Below, piece after piece: positions 33,538-42,250 of a stretch of 51,063 nt of DNA. This DNA comes from an uncultured Oscillospiraceae bacterium (lineage in GTDB: Bacteria > Bacillota > Clostridia > Oscillospirales > Oscillospiraceae), in contig CANPWZ010000013.1 of NCBI GenBank assembly GCA_947585425.1, forward strand, positions 1 through 51,063, in the 5' to 3' direction. How positions within the stretch are numbered: position 1 is the first letter of the stretch; every line of letters begins with the position of its first letter. The translations under genes and the position numbers were made by a program. The notes beneath the pieces were generated by a model. That model worked only from the letters and a program-made list of their open reading frames with translations, was not told the DNA's origin and did no database searches.

Positions 33538-35958
33538 GTGAAACACCAAGACATCGTCTCCAAGCTGACCCTGGAGGAGAAGTGCTACCTGCTGTCCGGC
33601 AAGGACTTCTGGCAGAGCCGCAGCGTGAAGGCCAAAGGGGTGCCCAACATGACCCTGTCGGATGGCCCCCACGGCATCCGCAAACAGGAGGGCGCGGGGG
33701 ATCAGCTGGGCCTGAACGGCTCCGTCCCCGCCACCTGCTTCCCCACCGCCGCCACCATCGCCAACTCCTGGGACCCCGCCCTGGGCGAGGAGATCGGCCG
33801 CTATCTGGGCGAGGAGGCCGCCGCCCAGGACGTGTGCGTGCTGCTGGGCCCCGGCATGAACATCAAGCGCTCCCCCCTGTGCGGCCGCAACTTCGAGTAT
33901 TTCTGCGAGGACCCCTATCTGGCCGGCAAGATGGCCGCCGGGTATGTCCGGGGCATCCAGGAAAACGGCGTGTCCGCCTGCCCCAAGCACTTCGCCGCCA
34001 ACAACACCGAGCTGCGCCGGATGGCAAGTGATTCTGTCGTTGACGAGCGGACCCTCCGTGAGATCTACCTCACCGGGTTTGAGATCGCGGTGAAGGAGAG
34101 CCACCCCAAGTCCATCATGTCCTCCTACAACATGGTGAATGGGGTCTACGCCAACGAGAACGAGCATCTGCTCCAGGAGATCCTCCGGGATCAGTGGGGC
34201 TTCGACGGCTTTGTGGTCTCCGACTGGGGCGCCTCCAACGACCATGTGGAGGGCGTTCGGGCGGGCTCCCACCTGGAGATGCCCTCCACCGGCGGCGACT
34301 CCGACGAGGAGCTGATCCAGGCCGTGAAGGACGGCAAGATCAGCGAGGAGCTGGTGGATAAGCGCGTGGACGAGCTGCTGGACGTGGTGCTGTCCACCCG
34401 GGCCGCCGTGGACCCCCACGTGGGCAAGGGCTTCGACGTGGACGCCCACCACGCTATGGCCATGAAGGCCAGCGAGCAGTCCATCGTCCTACTTAAGAAC
34501 GAAAACAACATCCTTCCGCTGGCGAAGGGTTCCAAAGTGGCCGTCATCGGCGAGTTCGCCCAGAAGGCCAGATACCAGGGCGCCGGCTCCTCCGTGGTGA
34601 ACTGCACCAAGCTGGACAACGCCATGGACGTCATCGGCAACTTCGACCTGAACGTCGTCGGCTTCGAGGCCGGCTATCCCCGCTCCGGCGCGGGCAATGC
34701 GGAAATGCAGGCCAAGGCCGTGGAGCTGGCGAAGCAGGCGGACTACGTGCTGCTGTACATCGGCCTGGACGAGATCAGCGAGTCCGAGGGTCTGGACCGT
34801 CCCCACATGAAGCTGCCCCAGAGCCAGGTGGACCTGCTGAACGCCGTGGCCGAGGTCAACCCCAACGTCATCGCCGTGATGGCCGCCGGCTCCTCGGTGG
34901 AGATGCCCTGGCTGGACAAGTGCAAGGCCATGGTCCACGGCTACCTGTGCGGCCAGGCAGGGGCCTCCGCCGTGCTGAAGGTCATCCTGGGCGAGGTGAA
35001 CCCCTCCGGCAAGCTGTCCGAGAGCTATCCCATGGCCTATGAGGACACTCCCTCCGCCCCCTACTTCCCGGCCAAGGAGCGCACGGTGGAGTACCGGGAG
35101 GGCCTGTATGTGGGCTATCGTTACTTCGACACCGCCGGCGTCCCCGTGCTGTTCCCCTTCGGCTACGGCCTGAGCTACACCACCTTCGCGTATAGCGATT
35201 TGAAGGTGTCCCCCACCGAGGCCACCTTCACCATCACCAACACCGGCAAGGTGGACGGGGCGGAGATCGCCCAGCTGTACGTCCACGCCAAGAACCCCAC
35301 GATCTACCGCCCCGCGAAAGAACTCAAGGGCTTCGCCAAGGTGTTCCTGAAGGCCGGGGAGAGCAAGACCGTCACCATCCAACTGGACGACAAGGCGTTC
35401 CGCTACTTCAACGTCAAGACCGACAAGTTTGAGATCGACGGCGGCGAGTACGACATCATGATCGGCGCCAGCGTGGCCGACATCAAGCTCACCGGCACCG
35501 TCACGGTGGCCGGCACCAACGCCCCCGCCCCCTACGACATGAGCAAGCTGCCCAGCTACGCCAAGGGCGACATCAAGGCGGTGTCCGACGAGGAGTTCAC
35601 CGAGCTGCTGGGCCATCCCATCCCCGACGGCCACTGGCTGGAGGGCGAGCTGGAGATGAACGACGCCATCTGCCAGCTTTACTACGCCAAGAGCGGCCCC
35701 GCCCGGTTCGTGTACAAGATCATGACCAATATGCTGAACAAGAGCATCCAGAAGGGCGAGCCCGATCTGAACATCACCTTCATCTACAACATGCCCTTCC
35801 GGGCCATCGGCAAGATGGCGGGCGGCATGTGCTCCCAGGAGATGTGCCACAGCATTTTGAAGATCGTCAACGGCCACTTCTTCAAGGGCGTGGGCGGCGT
35901 GATCGGCGGCTTCTTCCGGCAGCGCAAGGTGCAGAAGAAAGCCAACAGCATGGAGTAA
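33538..35958 (+). CDS. GH3 beta-glucosidase, conventional domain order, C-terminal extension
   Basis: An 806-residue cytoplasmic GH3 enzyme. The barrel comes first: LSDGPHGIRKQ, GRNFEYFCEDPYLAGKMAAGYV, KHFAANNTELRR, nucleophile Asp229 in GFVVSDWGAS. Then come the alpha/beta domain (SIVLLKNENNILPL, YIGLDEISESEGLDR) and an Fn3-like domain (FGYGLSYTTF; TITNTGKVDGAEIAQLYVHAK). The last roughly 120 residues are a basic extension with Met-rich helices that is common in Firmicutes GH3s. No signal peptide. GTG at 33538 is the only start giving the family N terminus, about 10 nt after GGGAGG. It probably splits beta-glucosides in the cytoplasm after the anchored GH3 acts outside. Confidence 0.95.
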   Translation: MKHQDIVSKLTLEEKCYLLSGKDFWQSRSVKAKGVPNMTLSDGPHGIRKQEGAGDQLGLNGSVPATCFPTAATIANSWDPALGEEIGRYLGEEAAAQDVCVLLGPGMNIKRSPLCGRNFEYFCEDPYLAGKMAAGYVRGIQENGVSACPKHFAANNTELRRMASDSVVDERTLREIYLTGFEIAVKESHPKSIMSSYNMVNGVYANENEHLLQEILRDQWGFDGFVVSDWGASNDHVEGVRAGSHLEMPSTGGDSDEELIQAVKDGKISEELVDKRVDELLDVVLSTRAAVDPHVGKGFDVDAHHAMAMKASEQSIVLLKNENNILPLAKGSKVAVIGEFAQKARYQGAGSSVVNCTKLDNAMDVIGNFDLNVVGFEAGYPRSGAGNAEMQAKAVELAKQADYVLLYIGLDEISESEGLDRPHMKLPQSQVDLLNAVAEVNPNVIAVMAAGSSVEMPWLDKCKAMVHGYLCGQAGASAVLKVILGEVNPSGKLSESYPMAYEDTPSAPYFPAKERTVEYREGLYVGYRYFDTAGVPVLFPFGYGLSYTTFAYSDLKVSPTEATFTITNTGKVDGAEIAQLYVHAKNPTIYRPAKELKGFAKVFLKAGESKTVTIQLDDKAFRYFNVKTDKFEIDGGEYDIMIGASVADIKLTGTVTVAGTNAPAPYDMSKLPSYAKGDIKAVSDEEFTELLGHPIPDGHWLEGELEMNDAICQLYYAKSGPARFVYKIMTNMLNKSIQKGEPDLNITFIYNMPFRAIGKMAGGMCSQEMCHSILKIVNGHFFKGVGGVIGGFFRQRKVQKKANSME

Positions 35959-35976
35959 ATAAAGGAGGCAAACAAC

Positions 35977-36573
35977 ATGAAAGAATGGATGGAAAAGCAT
36001 CCGAAGGCGGCAAAGTGGATCCGTGAGGGCGGCCTGTTCATCATCTTCAGCTATGTGGTCACCGCCATCAAGGCCCTGATCCTGATCTTCCTGCCCACCC
36101 TCTACCACAACCTGGTGGGGGATGTGGAGTGGCTGTGGCCCGGCATCCCCGTGACCCTGTTCGGGGTGGACTTCAAGCTGTCCATCCTGGGCAACGCGTT
36201 GGAGACGGCCGCCGACGGCAGCTTCCTGGTGAACAGCGGCCTGGCCTTCACCCTGGCCAACCTGACCGCCATCTTCTTTGGCGAGTGCATCAACTTCCCC
36301 CTCCAGCGGAACGTGACCTTCAAGAGCAAGGGCCCCGTGGTGCCCCAGATCATCTGCCACTTCCTGGCCACCGTGGTGGTGTTCCTGGTGATGAACCTAT
36401 TTACCTGCGTGTGGAACCCGGTCACCGTGGCCCTGATCCACAACGAGGCCCTGCGCAACACCATCAGCGCCATCGTGACCACCGTGGTCACCGGCGGCGT
36501 GTCCATGGTCATCATCTTCATCGTGGACAAGACCATCTTCGCCCCCGGCTGGGGCCAGAAGAAGGCCGACTGA
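35977..36573 (+). CDS. GtrA-like four-helix membrane protein
   Basis: A 198-residue membrane protein with four hydrophobic segments (about 18-42, 82-105, 119-143, 158-185). INFPLQRNVTFKSKGP resembles the GtrA signature at the end of helix 2 (Fxlnr.wvF). GtrA-family proteins help move lipid-linked sugars across the membrane or aid polysaccharide assembly. The N terminus is a short Lys-rich tail. It is 18 nt after the GH3 gene, with AAAGGAGG, so it is the third gene of the LytTR-linked operon. The family is a moderate match; plain 'membrane protein' is the safe call. Confidence 0.65.
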   Translation: MKEWMEKHPKAAKWIREGGLFIIFSYVVTAIKALILIFLPTLYHNLVGDVEWLWPGIPVTLFGVDFKLSILGNALETAADGSFLVNSGLAFTLANLTAIFFGECINFPLQRNVTFKSKGPVVPQIICHFLATVVVFLVMNLFTCVWNPVTVALIHNEALRNTISAIVTTVVTGGVSMVIIFIVDKTIFAPGWGQKKAD

Positions 36574-36608
36574 GCCCCTGTTCTTCCGGCTCCCTTTGTC
36601 CCTGACGA

Positions 36609-36644
36609 AAAAAGCTCCGAAGTCGATCGACTTCGGAGCTTTTT
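36609..36644. terminator. Bidirectional terminator between the GH3 operon and birA
   Basis: A perfect 36-nt palindrome: A5, 26-nt self-complementary core (36614-36639), T5. It serves both converging transcripts. Confidence 0.93.
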
Positions 36645-36687
36645 CTATGCCTGCCTGATCCGTGGGACGGTACGCGCCCGGCGACGT

Positions 36688-37509
36688 TTACAGCATGGTC
36701 ACCGTCCCGGAGGAGACGGCGCGATCCTCTCCGCCGTCCTCCGCCACTACCAGGGCGAAGCGGCCGTCGATCCCTTTGGCCGTGCCGGTGCGGAGGGTCC
36801 CGTCCCGCTCAAAGGACACCCGCCGCCCCGGGGTGAGGCAGTGGGCCCGGTAGCGCGCCAGCCAGTCCTCCCGGCGGGCGGGGAACGCCCGGGCCAGGGC
36901 GTCCAGCCGGTCCAGCAGGGCCAGGGTGAGGGCGTTGGGGTTTACGGGATGCCCCGCCTGGGCCAGGGAGACGGCGACGCCCTCCAGGCCCTGGGCCCGG
37001 AAGGTATCCGCGGTCTGGGTCAGGTTGACCCCCATGCCCACCACCGCCCAGGCGGCCTCTCCGCGCCCGTCCAGCGGGGCCAGCTCGGTGAGGATGCCCA
37101 CCAGCTTGCGGCCGTCCAGATAGATGTCGTTGAGCCATTTGATCTCCGCCGGCGCGCCGCTGGCCGTTTCGATGGCCTCCCGGACGGCCACCGCCGTCCA
37201 GCCGGTGAGGGTGAGCAGGTCCTCCAGCGGGGCCCTGGGCCGCAGCAGCACCGACAGGTAGAGCCCCTCCCCCCTGGGGGACTGGAAGGAGCGGCCGTGG
37301 GTGCCCCGGCCGGCGGTCTGCTCCAGGGCCAGCAGGGCCGTCCCCGCCGGGGCCCCGGCGGCGGCCAGAGCCTTCAGCCGGGTGTTGGTGGAGTCCACCC
37401 GGTCCTCTACGATGATCTTCCCCGCGAACAGGCTGTCCGCCGGGACCGCGGCGTTGAGCCAGGGGGCGGACAGGACGGGGGGCGGGGCGGCGCCGTTCAG
37501 GGGGGTCAT
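36688..37509 (-). CDS. birA: Biotin--[acetyl-CoA-carboxylase] ligase
   Basis: A 273-residue group I biotin protein ligase, which activates biotin with ATP and attaches it to carboxylase carrier domains. It has DSTNTRLKALAAAGAPAGT, the biotin/AMP loop GRGTHGRSF, KWLNDIYLDGRKLVGIL (KWPNDI position), and WAVVGMGVNL. The N-terminal DNA-binding domain of bifunctional BirA is missing, so it is ligase only. The ATG at 37509 overlaps the HtrA stop by 4 nt (ATGA), so translation is coupled. Confidence 0.95.
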   Translation of the reverse strand: MTPLNGAAPPPVLSAPWLNAAVPADSLFAGKIIVEDRVDSTNTRLKALAAAGAPAGTALLALEQTAGRGTHGRSFQSPRGEGLYLSVLLRPRAPLEDLLTLTGWTAVAVREAIETASGAPAEIKWLNDIYLDGRKLVGILTELAPLDGRGEAAWAVVGMGVNLTQTADTFRAQGLEGVAVSLAQAGHPVNPNALTLALLDRLDALARAFPARREDWLARYRAHCLTPGRRVSFERDGTLRTGTAKGIDGRFALVVAEDGGEDRAVSSGTVTML

Positions 37510-38738
37510 GGCGTCCGCGTCTGGTCCAGGGTGTCGATGAGGGAGAGGGCGACGTCCAGCTCCTCCCCGTTCCGAAGGACGGTGCAGGTCACCTCGCCGC
37601 CCACCCCGGCGGTGTAGAGCACCCGGCGCAGGGCGGCCAGGGTGGGGGTGTCCGCGCCGTTGGCGGCCACGATGAGGTCTCCTGGCCGCAGGCCGGCGTC
37701 ATAGGCGGCGTCGGCGGTGATCTCCCGGACCTCGATGCCCGTGCGGCCGTCCACAGAGGCGACTACGCAGCTGATGCCGATGGAGGGCCGCCAGCTCTCC
37801 CCGGTGGCCAGGATGTGGTTGATGAAGGGGAGCAGGTCGGTCATGGGGGTGGCAAGCCCCAGCCCCTCGATGACGGTGTTGTTCTCCATGCCGGTGATCT
37901 TGGCGGAGGTGATGCCCACCACCTGGCCCCGGTCGTTCAGCAGGGGCCCGCCGGAATTGCCGATATTCAGTGAGGCGTCGGTCTGGATCATGGCAAGGCC
38001 GTTGGAGACGTCCTGCCCCTCCCGCTGCAGGGCGGACACGATGCCCTCGGTCATGGAGCCGTACAGATCCCCCATGGGGTTGCCGATGGCGTACACCTTG
38101 TCGCCCACCGAGAGGGCGTCCGAGTCCCCCAGGGGGACGACGGGCAGATCGTGGCCGTCGATCTTCAGCACCGCCAGGTCGAACTCCTCGTCAAAGCCCA
38201 CCACACGGGCGGGGCAGACGGTGTTGTCGGACAGGAGCATGACCTCCACAGTGGTGCTCTCGTGGATGATGTGATAGTTGGTGAGCAGATAGCCGGAGCG
38301 CTCCACGAAAAAGCCGGTGCCGGTGCTGTAACCGTTCTGCCGGAAGGCGGTGACGGATACCACGCCCGGCAGCGTTTTCTCATAGATGCCCGGGGCGGAC
38401 AGGGCCTCCCCCTCCTCCGCGGCCAGGGCAAGCTGGATGGCCGGGTCGGGCCGGGCCCAGGGAAGGTCCTCCGGCGTCCAGCTGCCGGGCTGCTGGCTGA
38501 AGGCGGGCGGATCGGCGGCGCCGGGGGCGGGCTGGGACGCGGCCGGCATACGGGTCAGCAGGATGATGCGGAAGGCGAGAAAGCCCAGCAGCATCAGCAG
38601 GGCGATCATGACCAGGATCCCCACGATGAGCAGCCCGATCTGCCAGGGATTTGCCCGGGGCCTTTTGGGGGCGGGGGGCATGGGCAGAGAGCCCGTCCCG
38701 CTCCCGGCAGGCCAGCGGTGGGCCAGATAGTTGTCCAT
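37506..38738 (-). CDS. htrA: HtrA/DegP-type serine protease with PDZ domain
   Basis: A 410-residue envelope quality-control protease. After a short cytoplasmic tail a transmembrane helix (about 32-58) anchors it. A Pro-rich linker leads to the trypsin-like domain with catalytic His156 (TNYHIIH), Asp187 (FDLAVLKI) and Ser262 (NIGNSGGPL). One PDZ domain follows (about 315-405; YDAGLRPGDLIVAANG). It lies 24 nt after the sensor kinase gene, an arrangement like CssRS/HtrA in Bacillus, so kinase and protease may form a secretion-stress circuit. This functional link is inferred. Confidence 0.96.
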   Translation of the reverse strand: MDNYLAHRWPAGSGTGSLPMPPAPKRPRANPWQIGLLIVGILVMIALLMLLGFLAFRIILLTRMPAASQPAPGAADPPAFSQQPGSWTPEDLPWARPDPAIQLALAAEEGEALSAPGIYEKTLPGVVSVTAFRQNGYSTGTGFFVERSGYLLTNYHIIHESTTVEVMLLSDNTVCPARVVGFDEEFDLAVLKIDGHDLPVVPLGDSDALSVGDKVYAIGNPMGDLYGSMTEGIVSALQREGQDVSNGLAMIQTDASLNIGNSGGPLLNDRGQVVGITSAKITGMENNTVIEGLGLATPMTDLLPFINHILATGESWRPSIGISCVVASVDGRTGIEVREITADAAYDAGLRPGDLIVAANGADTPTLAALRRVLYTAGVGGEVTCTVLRNGEELDVALSLIDTLDQTRTP

Positions 38739-38762
38739 AGGGGCTCCCTCCTCTCTGACGGC

Positions 38763-40184
38763 TTACGCCCGGGTCAGGGTGAATACGAATTTGGTGAGGC
38801 CGTTCTCGCTGGTGCAGGTGATGTTCTCCTTGTGGCTGTTGAGGATGGTCTTGACGATATACAGGCCCAGCCCCACCCCGTCCCGGTCCACGCTGCGGGA
38901 GTGGTCGGTCTTGTGGAATCGGTCGAAGATGAGGGCCAGCTCCTCCGGGGGGATGGTGTCCCCCTCGTTGCTGATGGTGATGGTGGCCTTGGGGCCCTTG
39001 GCCGCCACCGACACCCCAAGGGTGCCGCCGGTCCGGGAGAACTTGATGGCGTTGTCCAGCAGGTTGTAGCACACCTGGGTGATGGCGTCCTGGTCGCCCC
39101 AGACGGGGACCGGCTCCTCGGGGAGCTGCATATCCACCTGGAGCCGGGCGGCGTCCACCTTGCTCTCCAGGGTGATGAGGGTGCGCACCAGGGTCTCCGA
39201 GATGTCGAACTGCTGCTGGGCGGCCCGCTCGTCCGACTGGAGCCGCGACAGGTCCAGCATGGAGCGCACCAACCGGGACAGCCGCCGGGTCTCGGAGGAG
39301 ATGATCTGGAGGTATTCCTTCTCCCGCTCCGGGGGGATGGTGCCGTCCAGGATGCCGTCGGCAAAGCCGGCGATGGTGGTCATGGGGGTCTTGAGCTCGT
39401 GGGACACGTTGGCGATGAACTCGCTGCGGCGCTGCTCGCTGCGGGAGAGGGAGTCGGCCATGGAGTTGAAGGCCTCGGCCAGCTCGCCCACCTCGTCCCG
39501 GCGCTTGCCTACGTCCACCCGCACGTCCAGCTGGCCCAGGCCGAACTGCCGGGCGGCGGCGGCGATCTCCTTGATGGGCTTGGACTGGCGCATACTGGTG
39601 AAGGAGCTGAGGATGGCGGCGATGAGCACCACCGCCACCGCCGTGACCAGGAAGATGCCGGCCAGCTCCCGCCACATGCCGCTGAAGCTGGACGCGTCGC
39701 TGGACACCAGCACCAGGCCCTGGAGGTAGCCGCTGCTGCTGGTGATGGGCAGCCCCACCAGGTAGCGGGTCTCGGCGTAGAGGCCGTCCAGGTCGGTCAT
39801 CCCGGCGTAGGAGCCGCCCTTCACCCGCTCCACCAGGGCGGGGGACAGGGGCCTGTTCTCCAGCGCGGACAGCTCCTGCTGGCCGCTGGTGGCGTAGAGC
39901 ACCAGGCCGGAGTTGTCGCAGATCATGATGTGGGAGCCGCCCACCTGGGCCACGGTGGACAGGTATCCCTGGAACTCCTTGCTCTGCCAGCTGGTGCCCC
40001 CGTTGGCGTTGACATAGCCGGAGGTGAAGGAGGCGATGTAGCCGGCGTTGCGCTCCAAGGCCTGCTCCTGTTCCCGGATGGCGTACTGGTAGCTCACCGT
40101 GGCGAAGGAGGCGCCCAGCATGAGGAAGGACAGCAGCACCATGCCCGCCATGGCGGCGAACTGCCGTCCGTACATGGTCTTCAT
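38763..40184 (-). CDS. Sensor histidine kinase (HAMP, HisKA, HATPase)
   Basis: A 473-residue membrane kinase. TM1 (about 10-32), an extracytoplasmic sensor (about 33-170, including GGSHIMICDNSG), TM2 (about 173-196), HAMP (about 197-250), HisKA with His262 in SHELKTPM, N box NLLDNAIKFS, and G boxes VGLGLYIVK. The N-terminal sensor is variable and the signal unknown. Its start shares one base with the regulator's stop (TGATG). The pair is classical OmpR type and is distinct from the LytTR pair at 28 kb. Confidence 0.96.
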   Translation of the reverse strand: MKTMYGRQFAAMAGMVLLSFLMLGASFATVSYQYAIREQEQALERNAGYIASFTSGYVNANGGTSWQSKEFQGYLSTVAQVGGSHIMICDNSGLVLYATSGQQELSALENRPLSPALVERVKGGSYAGMTDLDGLYAETRYLVGLPITSSSGYLQGLVLVSSDASSFSGMWRELAGIFLVTAVAVVLIAAILSSFTSMRQSKPIKEIAAAARQFGLGQLDVRVDVGKRRDEVGELAEAFNSMADSLSRSEQRRSEFIANVSHELKTPMTTIAGFADGILDGTIPPEREKEYLQIISSETRRLSRLVRSMLDLSRLQSDERAAQQQFDISETLVRTLITLESKVDAARLQVDMQLPEEPVPVWGDQDAITQVCYNLLDNAIKFSRTGGTLGVSVAAKGPKATITISNEGDTIPPEELALIFDRFHKTDHSRSVDRDGVGLGLYIVKTILNSHKENITCTSENGLTKFVFTLTRA

Positions 40185-40882
40185 CAGCCGGCCACCTTGA
40201 ATTTATAGCCCACGCCCCACACGGTCAGCAGGATCTCCGGGTTGGCGGGGTCGTCCTCGATCTTCTCCCGCAGGCGCTTGATGTGGACGTCCACCGTGCG
40301 GGAGTCCCCGAAGTAGTCGAAGCCCCACACCTCGTCCAGCAGCTGGTTGCGGGTGAACACCCGGTTGGGGGCGGAGGCCAGGTGGAACAGCAGCTCCAGC
40401 TCCTTGGGGGGCGTATCCACCCGCTTGCCGTCCACCACCAACTCGTAGGAGTCCAGGTCGATGACGAGGGGCTTGGGCCTGTCGAACACCAGGCGGCGGC
40501 CGACGCTCTCCTCCTCCCCGCCCGTGCGGCGGAGGACGGCGTGGACCCGCGCCAGCAGCTCTTTCGTCTCAAAGGGCTTGGTGATGTAGTCGTCCGCCCC
40601 CATCTCCAGGCCGTTGACCTTGTCCTCCAGCTCGCCCTTGGCGGTGAGCATGATGATGGGGGTCTTGGAGGTCTCCCGGATCTTCCGGCACACCGCCCAG
40701 CCGTCCATGCCGGGCAGCATGATGTCCAGCAGCACCAGGTCGGGCTGGAAGGACTGGAACTTCTCCAGCCCCTCCACGCCGCTGCCGGCGGTCTGGCACT
40801 CCATCCCCTCTTTTTCCATGTAGAGCCGGATCAGATCGGCGATGTTCTTGTCGTCCTCCACGGCCAAAATCTTTTTGGGCAT
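40184..40882 (-). CDS. OmpR/PhoB-family response regulator
   Basis: A 232-residue winged-helix response regulator. Receiver: acidic pair in AVEDDKN, phosphoacceptor Asp53 in LVLLDIMLPG, Thr in MLTAK, Lys in YITKPFE. The C-terminal Trans_reg_C domain (about 130-230) has ELVVDGKRVDTPPKELELLFHLA, TRNQLLDEVWG and TVDVHIKRLREKI. ATG 40882 is chosen over an in-frame GTG at 40891 because the AAAGGG site overlaps that GTG. It is followed by its kinase, HtrA and birA, probably one transcript from the promoter at 40920-40948. Confidence 0.96.
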   Translation of the reverse strand: MPKKILAVEDDKNIADLIRLYMEKEGMECQTAGSGVEGLEKFQSFQPDLVLLDIMLPGMDGWAVCRKIRETSKTPIIMLTAKGELEDKVNGLEMGADDYITKPFETKELLARVHAVLRRTGGEEESVGRRLVFDRPKPLVIDLDSYELVVDGKRVDTPPKELELLFHLASAPNRVFTRNQLLDEVWGFDYFGDSRTVDVHIKRLREKIEDDPANPEILLTVWGVGYKFKVAG

Positions 40883-40919
40883 AGATGACACCCTTTCTCA
40901 CGGTAAAATTTCCACAGGC

Positions 40920-40948
40920 ATTATACCCGCTTTTCACGGCCTCCGCAA
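40920..40948 (-). promoter_or_regulatory. Sigma-A promoter of the regulator-kinase-htrA-birA unit
   Basis: On the minus strand TTGCGG (40943-40948), 17-bp spacer, TATAAT (40920-40925). Another TATAAT on the same strand at 40961-40966 lacks a good -35 box. Confidence 0.75.
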
Positions 40949-41016
40949 GTCCGTATGGACATTATACGGCAGACGAGGGCCGAATTGTTGGAGAAATTGT
41001 AAATTGCGGACCATTT

Positions 41017-42141
41017 TTAGAGCACGTGGGAGCGGTCCACCCCGACGTCCGGCCGGCAGGAGGGCTCCCGCTCCTTCAGCTTCGCGGTAAGGGCGGCGCG
41101 GATCTCCTCATCCGAGAGCCCCACTTCGTAGGGCACCACCACGTCGAACCGCAGCTCCACGGGGTCCTCCCCCTCGCAGCGGAGGTCGTGGACGGTGGCG
41201 GCGGGGTGGAGCTCCCTGGCCGCCTCCTCCGCCAGCCGCCGCAGCCGCCGGAGCCGGGGGCCCTCCGCCTCCACCGGGTCCATGTGGATGACGGCGTCCA
41301 GGCCGAAGCGCTCCTTCAGCTCCCGCTCCACCCGGTCGATCACCCCGTGGACGGCCACCAGAGAGGAATCCGCAGGGACCTCCGCGTGGACGGACATCAT
41401 CCGCCGGCCGGGGCCGTAGTCGTGGATCACCAGATCGTGGACCCCCAGGATCCCCTCGTGGGAGAGGATGAGCTCCTCCACCTGGGCCACCTCGGCGGGG
41501 TCGGGGGGCTGGCCCAGCAGGGGGCTGACGGTCCCCTTGGCCGCCGTCCAGCCGGAGCGGAGGATGAGAAGGGCCACCACCAGCCCCAGCACCCCGTCGA
41601 TCCGGGGGCCGAACACCGGCGTCAGGGCCAGGCCGATGAGCACCGCCGAGGTGGCCAGCACATCCCCGATGGCGTCCGCGGCGGCGGCGTCCAGGGTGGG
41701 GGAGCCGATCTTTTTGGCCCAGTATTTGTCGAACCGGGCCAGGCCCCCCTTGGCCAGGATGGCCAGGACCAGGATGACCGCCGCCGGAGGGGTGAGGGCG
41801 GCCTGTTCCGGGCGGAGGATCTGGAGGACGGCGTCCCTGGCCAGCTCCACCCCCACCAGCAGGATGAGCAGGGACACCCCCAGCCCCGCCAGGTACTCCA
41901 TCCGGCCGTGGCCGAAGGGATGCTCCTCGTCGGCCCGCTGGGCGGACAGCCGGAAGCCGATGAGGGTCACCAGGGAGCCGGCGGCGTCGGACAGGTTGTT
42001 GAAGGCGTCGGCGGTGACCGACACCGCCCCGGTGAGCAGACCGGCGATCATCTTGACGGCGAACAGGGACAGGTTCACCCCCACCCCCACCCAGCCGGCG
42101 AAGGCGCCTTTGGATTGCCGGGTCCGATCGATGTCGTCCAT
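41017..42141 (-). CDS. Cation diffusion facilitator family transporter
   Basis: A 374-residue CDF metal exporter. Six hydrophobic helices hold the metal site DAFNNLSDA in helix 2 and the matching ADAIGDV motif in helix 5, and HPFGHGR follows helix 2. A cytoplasmic domain (about 210-290; HDLVIHDYGPGRRMMSVHAEVP) has the CDF C-terminal fold, and an extra roughly 80-residue tail is typical of clostridial members. The DxxxD pair suggests Zn, Mn or Fe; the exact metal is open. The 109-nt gap to the U32 gene contains a terminator-like hairpin, so it is likely transcribed separately. Confidence 0.95.
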   Translation of the reverse strand: MDDIDRTRQSKGAFAGWVGVGVNLSLFAVKMIAGLLTGAVSVTADAFNNLSDAAGSLVTLIGFRLSAQRADEEHPFGHGRMEYLAGLGVSLLILLVGVELARDAVLQILRPEQAALTPPAAVILVLAILAKGGLARFDKYWAKKIGSPTLDAAAADAIGDVLATSAVLIGLALTPVFGPRIDGVLGLVVALLILRSGWTAAKGTVSPLLGQPPDPAEVAQVEELILSHEGILGVHDLVIHDYGPGRRMMSVHAEVPADSSLVAVHGVIDRVERELKERFGLDAVIHMDPVEAEGPRLRRLRRLAEEAARELHPAATVHDLRCEGEDPVELRFDVVVPYEVGLSDEEIRAALTAKLKEREPSCRPDVGVDRSHVL

Positions 42142-42214
42142 AGCGGTCCTCCCTCCACAAGCGGTGTGCCTCTATCATAATATCTCCCGCCTGTCCGATA
42201 TGACTTGGGCGGGT

Positions 42215-42237
42215 AAAAGAAAACCGCCCGCGGGCGG
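42215..42237 (-). terminator. Terminator of the U32 peptidase gene
   Basis: A GC palindrome (42224-42237), followed on the minus strand by TTTTCTTTT (42215-42223), 14 nt after the U32 stop. Confidence 0.7.
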
Positions 42238-42250
42238 CTTTCTCTGTTTT

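Noticed and set aside
30486-33563. 1025-codon minus-strand open frame opposite the GH3 gene
   Set aside because: Gly/Val/His/Asp-rich antisense of the strongly codon-biased GH3 gene; no motifs or ribosome site.
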